The translations under genes were made by a program, and so were the position numbers. From assembly GCA_003550325.1 (NCBI GenBank), contig QKWP01000071.1:189582-253581 (forward strand): 64,000 bases of DNA. The letters run 5' to 3'. Shown in pieces: positions 56,256 to 64,000 of this stretch. The DNA is from Gigaspora rosea (Eukaryota; Glomeromycota; Glomeromycetes; Diversisporales; Gigasporaceae). The number at the start of each line of letters is the position of its first letter. Positions within the stretch are counted from its first letter, which is position 1. A model generated the notes under the pieces. The model made no database searches. It was not told the origin of the DNA and was given only the letters and a program-made list of their open reading frames with translations.

Positions 56256-56540
56256 AATAACAAAGACATTAATATTAATAAAAAATCAAAGAATGTATTA
56301 ATATTAGAATATCAAGAAAAGGTTTATTTTATTATAGGTAAATATGAAAATATGCCTGTTAGTTTAATCAATGATTTGACAAAATTGCACAGTAAAATTA
56401 AGCTACTGAGACAAATTATAATTTTTATGTGCAAATATGATGAAGCAATTGAAGATTTAACTAGATTGCTAGAAATTAAACCAGATAATACAATAACTTT
56501 AAGACATAGAGAGAAAGTTAATTATATAATAAAAAAGTGA
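56256..56540 (+). pseudogene. TPR repeat protein fragment
   Basis: The frame is open for 94 residues before the stop at 56538, with the first Met at 56352. KYDEAIEDLTRLLEIKPDNTITLRHRE is a recognisable tetratricopeptide unit, followed by KVNYIIKK and a stop. The upstream residues ILEYQEKVYFIIGKYENMPVS and LINDLTKLH are the remnants of the preceding repeat. TPR arrays are protein-interaction scaffolds. Normal members have many more repeats, so this is a 3' remnant; no promoter or N-terminus is seen. Confidence 0.7.
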
Positions 56541-57356
56541 ATCAATCACTGACTTGGAAGGTTTATAAATTAGGTAAGGGGTTGTAAGTATGATATGCAT
56601 TTGTAAATTTTAGTACTGTTGTAGTTTAAATAAATAATAATTATTTTAAATGTTTTGTCAATTATGAAATTGCTTTTTTTTGCACTGTTCTATTGAAAAT
56701 TCTAAATGCAATTGTATATAACTAAGCATGGTGGAAGTTGGTTTTTATTGGTTGTTTATTTTCTATTAAAAAGTACTATTAAACAAACTTTTATATTGGT
56801 TTACAATAGAAAATTTAATTTGAATTGGAACAAGTCAAAATTTTTTATAATTAAGGTTACCTAAAATTTCATTAAATTGTTTTTTTAGAAGTATAGCTTT
56901 TATATAAAGGTTTGTGATCAAGTGGATAACTTTTACTAGAAGCAATTCTGACAATGTCAGTATGTAATACAAAGAAATTACATTAAATTTTTGCCATTTT
57001 AAAATGAAACAGCTAATAAAAATCTATATAGGTTTTTTAATTAAAAGTTTCTAACTTCACAGAAGCAAGTTATAAAGTGTTAAATATTATTAATTAATCA
57101 ATCAGTTTTATAAAAAAACGATAAAAGGGTATTATAAGATAATGTGAGGTTAATCTTTAGTTTTAACCAATCAAAATTTGTTATTTATAAAAAATTATCA
57201 TTTTTTTGGCCAAATCAAAACAAATTTCTATTATGAAATATAACCTCAATATCACATGAGGCACAGTCAATTAAAACATGGCTTATATGGTGCTAGCGGC
57301 TTTAAATCTCCATAAAAAATAGCTTTACAAAAAGAATTTTACTAACTATAACTGGC
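56541..57356. other. Non-coding A+T-rich DNA
   Basis: No gene, tandem array or clear inverted repeat recognised. Confidence 0.45.
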
Positions 57357-57645
57357 GGGATCATCACCGGTATGTAATTAACCAATAAATTTGCAGGATC
57401 AGGTGTAACATGCAAATTAGTTTGTGTAACAAAAATAAAGTTTTTTTTTAAAAAATGCTAATATCTCAAGAATTCGTCTATAAAACTACCTTTGACATTC
57501 TAACAAAAAAAATTCCTTGCTAAATTTTGCATATATCAAACACCCTGCTAAAATCCCAGGCCTCACCCTAACCCTAAAGTAAATGAAATTAACTTTTTTT
57601 GTTTTATCATTATTGGTTAATTACATACCGGTGATGATTACCGCA
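57357..57645. mobile_element. Inverted-repeat element with ATCATCACCGGTATGTAATT ends
   Basis: Left ATCATCACCGGTATGTAATT and its exact inverse on the right, continuing AACCAATAA: about 29 perfect bases. The core has GATCAGGTGTAACATGCAAA, CAAAAAAAATTCCTTGC and CCTAACCCTAAAG in the shared order. Confidence 0.85.
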
Positions 57646-58263
57646 GGTTATACGTAGTTAAATTCTTACAAAAAATACTATTCCTCTTTTAAAAATTTAT
57701 AAAATGTAAAACTAATCCACAAGTTTTGTTCTTATGTCCTAAAGAATAAAACTTGTAGTTTAGGTTTTAATTTAAAGCTAAACTGGTAGAGCAGTAGCCT
57801 TTTAAAAATTTGAAAATTTATTAATAAATTGTAAAAATGTGAACATATATGTTTTTAATTTAACCCAATCAGAATGCAGCATTATGGTCACATGTAGTGT
57901 ATTAATTTGATTATGTTATGCTCGATCATTGACCGATTTAGTTCAATAATTGAGCACCAATTAAGGGGCTCGAGCAACAATAGGTCAATCAATGATTGAT
58001 AGTGCTAATCGATCAAATGAATATATATTTGATCAACTAAAAGTTTTTTGATTATATATATCAGGAAGATAACAATTTGTGCGCAATAGTTACCTTTCTA
58101 AAATGTAATCTTTAAATTTAATAATGTTCATATTTTAGTCTAAATTAATTATAACATAATCAAATTAAATCAAAGCCAATTTATTTTTCTATACCAGGAA
58201 GCATTTCAAGTTATTTATTTATTCGACATTTATGAGCAGTTTTTTTCGGTTTAACCTATTTAT
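57646..58263. other. Spacer with TTGATCGA-type repeats
   Basis: 57920-58035 has several ATTGATCGA/TCAATTATTGA-like hairpins. No gene. Confidence 0.4.
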
Positions 58264-58553
58264 TACCAATCCGGGGGATCGCTAAAGCCTTGTACCCACG
58301 GGACTTTGAAATTTTAGTTATAATTAGGGTTAGGGTTAGTTTACCATTAGGAGAGGGTATAAATATAGGTAAAATTGCCTTCTCTACATTTTTTATTAAT
58401 GCACCAAACTGGGTTTAGACTATCGTTTTTATATTTGCGGTTTTTTTGATTTTTGACTTCTCTGTGTAAACAAAATTTTATGATTCTGATTGGCTGATCT
58501 ACATATAAAAAGTTACGTGGGTACAAGGCTTTAGTGGACCCCCCCAATCTGGA
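58264..58553. mobile_element. Inverted-repeat element related to 24321/24767
   Basis: The ends share GCTAAAGCCTTGTACCCACG/ACTAAAGCCTTGTACCCACG in inverted orientation. The interior has GGGTTAGGGTTAG and GGTAAAATTGCCTTC, then GTTTAGACTATCG and CTTCTCT, in the same order as in the 24 kb copies, while the ends differ completely. Confidence 0.8.
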
Positions 58554-58583
58554 TAAGATCAGCACTATAGCTATATTATTACC

Positions 58584-58881
58584 ATATTTGGAATTGGGGA
58601 TAAACAAATATATAAACAATATATTAGTAAATCTGTTTTAGGCCTAATAAAAAGTTTTTTTGTACTAAGTAAATATTATTTTTTGATATAAGTAAAGTTG
58701 TAGAGCAAGTTCTTGTGCATCTACTTGTAAAATTTCATTAAAATCGGACCAGTAAATAAGAAGATATGAGTAAAACCGTCTTTAAAATTCTTTAAATCAT
58801 ATAAAAATTTTATATATACAGGCCTGATCCAGATTTTGTACTACCTTGTTTATATATTTGTTTTGCCCCAATTCTAAATAT
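58584..58881. mobile_element. Inverted-repeat element, Tc1-like interior
   Basis: The left arm GGAATTGGGGATAAACAAATATATAAAC pairs with the right arm, inverted GAATTGGGGCAAAACAAATATATAAAC. The interior includes AAATTTCATTAAAATCGGACC and a CAGGCCTGATCCAGATTTTG terminus-like stretch. Confidence 0.6.
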
Positions 58882-60117
58882 AGAAATATTTGCCAATCTT
58901 ATTTGGATTGGCAATTATATATATTGCATAATTTCTAAAAAAAAAAGAAAAAAGAAAAAAAGGTGAAAGCATCTTAAAATCGATTGGACAAAATACGGAA
59001 ATATGATGAGTTATAAATTGTTTTTCTATTTTGTTTATTGGTTTGTGACAGCCACTTGACATTTTTTGATTGAACGAATTAGATAACCCGATAATTAAAC
59101 TCTCTATAAATTCAGCCCATCATTGATTACTCTTTGTTAAAGGAGAAAGTTAGTGCTTTTATACTTTCTCAATATTATTGTATTATTAAGTAGATTATAA
59201 ACATATTCACTTTAATCGAATACGTTCACTTTATTGACTATATTCACTATATTCACCATAAGTACTATAAATACTATATTCACTATATTCACTATATACG
59301 CTATTTGATTATGTTCACTATGTACAATAAATGTGCCAAATCTTCCAAATCTGTTAAAGCAAATTTGCTTCCAGCACGCAATATATGGAAAAATATATTT
59401 AAGACACTATTTACCCTTTCACAACATATATAACTATACATAATAAGGACTATAATAAAAATATGTAATTAGCTATTATTATAATGATAATAATATAACG
59501 TAATTGTATAGTATTAGGGTATAATAACAAATATTAAAGAAAAGCGAAATCCAAATTTTATTCTCATTAAGTTCAAATAATAAAAGAAAACCTTAATATA
59601 TTTATTAAAAGTTTTAAGTAATTAAATAATTTAACTTATTTTAACATATCCGTCAAATATGCGTCATAAATTTTTGGGGTAGTATAAAAAGTCACAGTAA
59701 TGTATAATTTTGATTTACATAGTATACTGCATACTCCAATGTTGAATGGCACAATTTGAATGCCACTCAAACTGCCATTCGAACTGCTATTCAATATTTT
59801 CATAGATATGAATATCTGTTAAGTTATGTGATAGCATTAAATTGCAGTTCCATGGCAGTTTAAGTGGCTTTTAAATTTGCTATACAACATGGTGAATTTT
59901 TTCAATTTACTAGAAACGCTTATATATTATCTAGTAATTTAAAAAGTACTATAATTTAGGTTACCTAGATAACAATTATAAACTAGTTGATATATTCAAT
60001 ATGGGTTATTCAGATAACTAGATATAATCTCTAAGAGAGATGTAATTATATAAGATCACATTATTTAATTCGATAAATATAATATAATCGATTAATAATA
60101 GATTGATTATATATGTT
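58882..60117. other. Non-coding A+T-rich DNA around the tandem repeat
   Basis: Includes a stray GTTTTGATTTACATAGTATAC at 59705-59730, matching the terminus of the Mutator-type element at 21213. No gene. Confidence 0.4.
59195..59330. repeat. Degenerate TATTCACTA tandem repeat
   Basis: About twelve copies of ACTATATTC/TTCACTATA. Confidence 0.6.
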
Positions 60118-60321
60118 GTGAGTCAGATTAAAACTTGCGTCAGATTGAATCTGACGCACGTCAGATGACTATCAGTTGACCAGCATTAAATGATCGGCAA
60201 CAACTGGCCTAAACTAACCTCTAACTTTACCGTAATTTTACCCTAACCCTAATCTAATTTAGGCTGGGTCTAATCTGACGCAAGAATCGATCTGACGCAA
60301 GAATCGATCTGACGCACGACA
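60118..60321. mobile_element. Inverted-repeat element with TCTGACGCAAG repeats
   Basis: The left GTCAGATTAAAACTTGCGTC and right CTGACGCAAGAATCGA units are inverted. The right end has two tandem copies. The core contains TACCCTAACCCTAATC. Confidence 0.65.
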
Positions 60322-60784
60322 TATATACTCAAGGTTCTAAATTATATTCTTGATCGATCATACTCAATCAAGTATATATAATTGATATTTGATCGATTAA
60401 AAAAAATTTTTTTGATCAATTATCGATCAACAGTTTTTTTGTCAAGTCAATACCTAGTCACGTAACACCTCTTTTGGGGCATCGAAAAAAATTTTGGTCT
60501 CAAATAAAAAATTACTCCCTAAAAAAAAAAAAGAAAAGCTCTATTTATATTTACTATTTAAATAAATAAGGTAGCTGCACGACATTGTCATGCAAAACCA
60601 GGAATGGAATGTAAATTTCAGATAGAGTTGTAGATCAAATATATTTACATAGTTTAAATATGATTTTCTCATTGGCTATTAATTTTTACAAGTTTTACAT
60701 ATAGCTCTAATCTTAGCTTTATATTTAGGAAAGTTGGTATTATAGCAGTCTAATTGGTTTAAATAATATAATATAGTGTAAACT

Positions 60785-60904
60785 ATAGATGCTTAACGAA
60801 ACTATTTCACCTGACGAAACCATAGTTTCGTTATAGTTTCGTTACTAACGAAATGACGAAACTATTAGGTTTCGTCAGGTCACGTGAGTTTCGTCAGGCA
60901 TCAT
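60785..60904. mobile_element. 120-bp element with 11-base target duplication
   Basis: TAGTGTAAACT is identical on both sides (60774-60784 and 60905-60915). Ends ATAGATGCTTAACGAAAC and, inverted, AATGATGCCTGACGAAAC. Most of the element is GACGAAAC or TTTCGTCA hairpins. The duplication length suits a Mutator-type element. Confidence 0.7.
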
Positions 60905-60915
60905 TAGTGTAAACT

Positions 60916-63900
60916 GGGAAAATTAAAATAAGAGCACAAAATTGAAAATAATTACTGATAAGGGTCAAAAAAAATAATTACTGAAAAATTTGTTAGCTGA
61001 CAAAATCAAATTAAATACAATAGTAATTGTTTTTCATGATTAAATAAATATGTGATAGTAAAGTTTTAATTAGATCGATCAAAAATTTTATTCCGGTAAG
61101 ACAATGAATGCTTTTCTTATTTATCTAATGCGGCCTTTTTATATATTTCATAACACAAGTTCGCGGTACAAAAATTACTCTGGATAATAGTTGCAGGTTT
61201 TTCTCTTTCTCTTACTCGATATGGTATGCAATACCAATGACCAACTCTATTTTAATTAATAACTCCTCGATATTGGCTTATCTATTTTTATCAATATAGT
61301 ATTGATAAGTCAAACAGGTTTTTAGAATGTTTTAATAAGTTGGCAAAGATCATATTTGGTCATGTTATAATAATAAAGTTATAATAATAAAGTTAAGTAT
61401 TATGTCAAAATTTCCAAATTAATATTGGCCGAATATCGTTGTTAATATCAAATATGAGCATAATTGAAATAGATAGTAGAATCGCACCAACACTTTAACA
61501 GTTAACGCAAAATTTATGTTTATTACTGGTATTTATTTAAGTCGAAAGTGAAATAGCTAAATTTTTTTTATTTTTATCCTTTATATATTATGTATCTGAC
61601 TTTCGATTGAATACATCAATTACATAATTAATTTACTTATACTATACTCTCTAACACGATTATACATTTTTTATGCAACATAATCGTATCATTGATTGAA
61701 ACACATCAAAACATGTAATAATGAAACATTCAAACCTGATACATAATACAAAGCGATAAGTATTATTCTCATTATTTGTGCATATATATTTTTATTTTTT
61801 TCGAAGCGTCACTAACTGTTCTCTTCGACTTAAGTATTATTCAATTGTCACACTGTGTGCAACATATAATGAGCACATATTTCCATATGTATAATAGCTT
61901 GTATGATAATCGATGATCTGATAATCAATTTAATTCAAGTTGAGCCATATATGGGAGTTGCCACTCATACCTGAAACGGTTGCTAAGTTTGTAGCATAAA
62001 TCTGCGATTAACTACAGTATGTATCTTTTATAGTATTGTTCGGGTGATACACAGAGTCACAAGGACATGCCGCATAACCATGCACTATGTTTCTGGTATA
62101 AGACTTTTTCTATAAATAAGTAAGACTCTCTCTTTTATTATTCTCTAGACAAAAAAGTATTGTCACTCACCAAAAAAAAAAATGAGCGACTGTGCATTTT
62201 GATTGGATATACTTATATCACATGACTTTGAACAAAAGTGAACAAAATCACGTGATTGGAGGTTTAAAGCCACTGGCACCATACCAAAATTTTCAAGAAA
62301 ACTGATCTACAAAAAACTATATAGTTAGTATATTTAGATATAACAAAATTTACCAAGCTGCTATTGAGTACAAAGTTTATTCACTAAATATTTTGTATCT
62401 AAAATATAGATAAAAAAGACTAGCAAATTTTTAAATAAGGTACCTTGGCAGGCTATGGTACTATTGAACAATAGAAACTCTAGAGCTTTGTCTAGTTCTA
62501 TAGATATAAAAATAGAAGTAGAGACCTGGTCAGATATACTATTCTATACAGTATATACTTTTACAAACTCTAGTATCTCTTTAGGTTTTTCAAAATTTTA
62601 GCATTTCAGTTTATCCTTTTCAAAAGATTAGTAGTGTTTACTCCTTTCAAATAAAAATATACCTACCAAATCAAAATCAAGTCACAAGTAAAACTGGGTC
62701 TTTTTAAATAAATAATAAATAACATATAAGATACTTTAGAGTAAAATTTTTTTCTAAATTTTTTTTCAGGCATAGTTTTTCTTTTTTCTTATATATATAA
62801 TACTTAGATGAAACAATTCTTTGTATAGAATTATATAATTTTTATTATCTAGCATACTGTATTCTATTATAAATAAGTACTCTTTTTTAAAATTTTAACT
62901 AAACAAATTTAATAAAATTTCTTTTATTTTAATTTTATAAATTTATAAAATTAAAATAAATAAAAGTTTATTAAATTTGATTTGCTAGATATAAATAGTT
63001 CTTTGATAGCCATTTACCTTTTGCTTTTCTTTTCTTTCTTTTTATATTTATTTTGTATTATTTTGGTTTTTCATTTAGGTAGGATAGATTTTCTTCTTTT
63101 TTTTTGTTTCTTTTTTATACTTTGTATTGTTTTTTTATTTTTGTAAAATCCTGCTACTTGAGAAGTTAAAAGAAAAGGGTTAAAAAGTAAATGATTATGA
63201 TAGATTGCAAATTTCATTTAATAATTTAGATACTCTAAATCTACTAAGATAATAAATAGGTTATAGTTTGATATAGCAAAGGTACCTTTGAAAACAACTA
63301 GGTAGATTACACTTTAATTTAATAGTCAATCTAAAGTAAATATAGCACATAATGTACTAGTATTACAAAATAGTAAATAAAGTTGTAGCATAACTGCCAA
63401 ATAAAAAAAATAATCATTTAATATAGCAGATTATAATAAAATCTAGATTAAAATGAAATTATAGTATAAAATCTCGAAAACTAAATTTTTTTTGTGTGCA
63501 ATTTTTAGAGTTAGAGGTTTAGGGTTAGGGTTATTTTTTAAAAAAATTATTATAAACAAGTATTAGTAGGTTTTAGAAGGCTAGCAGATTAAGTAGGAAA
63601 TGTAGATTTCATTTTAAATTATGATTTGTGACATTTAACAATATAAATCTTTATTGATCTTGAAATTCTGTAAGGCGCTGACATTTATTAGATAATATTT
63701 TGGGGGTGGGGTCAAAAAAATCTTATCTTAGTTAAATTTAATTGCTAAAATTCTATTTATAGACCTTACCTAGGAATGGGGGTAAGCCCTTATAGTAAAT
63801 GGATATTAGGTAATAAAAGGACCCCAGACATCTCTCATATAGGTCATAACTGGTCTGCACAAATTTTAAGGTTTTTGCTATCTCTAAAATCAAGTAAATT

Positions 63901-64000
63901 TGCTAAAAATTCAATTATTACATGAAGTTTTTATAGTAATTTGCTAAAAACTAAATTATTATATTTAGATAGTGCTCTTAGGTCAGGTGCTCTAAAAAAA
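60916..64000. other. Non-coding A+T-rich DNA to the window end
   Basis: 62208-62284 is the second copy of the 75-bp repeat at 47893. 62880-62980 has ATTTAATAAAATTT/AAATTTTATAAATT inverted stretches. 63505-63535 has a TTAGGGTTAGGGTTA tract. No frame of protein-like composition was found. Confidence 0.45.

Overview
The window looks like nuclear DNA of an arbuscular mycorrhizal fungus (Glomeromycotina, most like Rhizophagus). The reasons are a very A+T-rich background, spliceosomal introns in the one housekeeping-gene relic, remnants of the protein families this group has expanded (Sel1-like repeats, SPRY, TPR, a streptogrisin-like secreted protease), a tyrosine-recombinase retrotransposon, and a dense crowd of short inverted-repeat DNA transposons. 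This assignment is inference from sequence features; no database was searched. No tRNA, rRNA or CRISPR array was found. The assembly has a 717-base gap (32993-33709) and single-N joins at 14161 and 24600.

Layout. 1-3530: an A+T-rich satellite with a period near 80 bp, interrupted by two inverted-repeat elements. 3962-4740: a broken Sel1-repeat gene (minus). 5640-6067: a hAT-type element. 6360-13500: a decayed tyrosine-recombinase retrotransposon on the minus strand (gag-like, reverse transcriptase, RNase H, recombinase), split by two separate hAT-type insertions with perfect 8-bp target duplications. 13500-16590: A- and T-rich filler with short duplications. 16594-20641: two large inverted-repeat elements. 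20969-23515: a secreted serine-protease pseudogene (minus) split by two insertions. 24321-25018: element copies around an assembly join. 26228-28060: a hAT relic and two minisatellites. 30171-35853: a nest of inverted-repeat elements up to four deep, with a Tc1-like transposase gene at the core that runs into the gap.

37788-43123 is the only part with apparently intact genes: three small secreted proteins (141-151 residues). Each has a signal peptide, a TATA box with the core TATATAAAG or TATATAAAGA, and a domain bracketed by two cysteines. They look like divergent members of one family, possibly ML (MD-2/NPC2-like), and are the best candidates for functional, effector-like genes. 43555-54020 is again non-coding: mobile elements, long foldback palindromes and inverted-repeat elements. 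54700-56540 holds relics of three genes in the same orientation: an intron-containing importin-beta fragment, a SPRY-domain fragment and a TPR fragment. 56541-64000 is non-coding with more inverted-repeat elements.

Overall this is a transposon-dominated accessory region. Its insertions can be dated relative to each other by nesting, and several pre-insertion sites can be read directly because removing the insert restores a reading frame.
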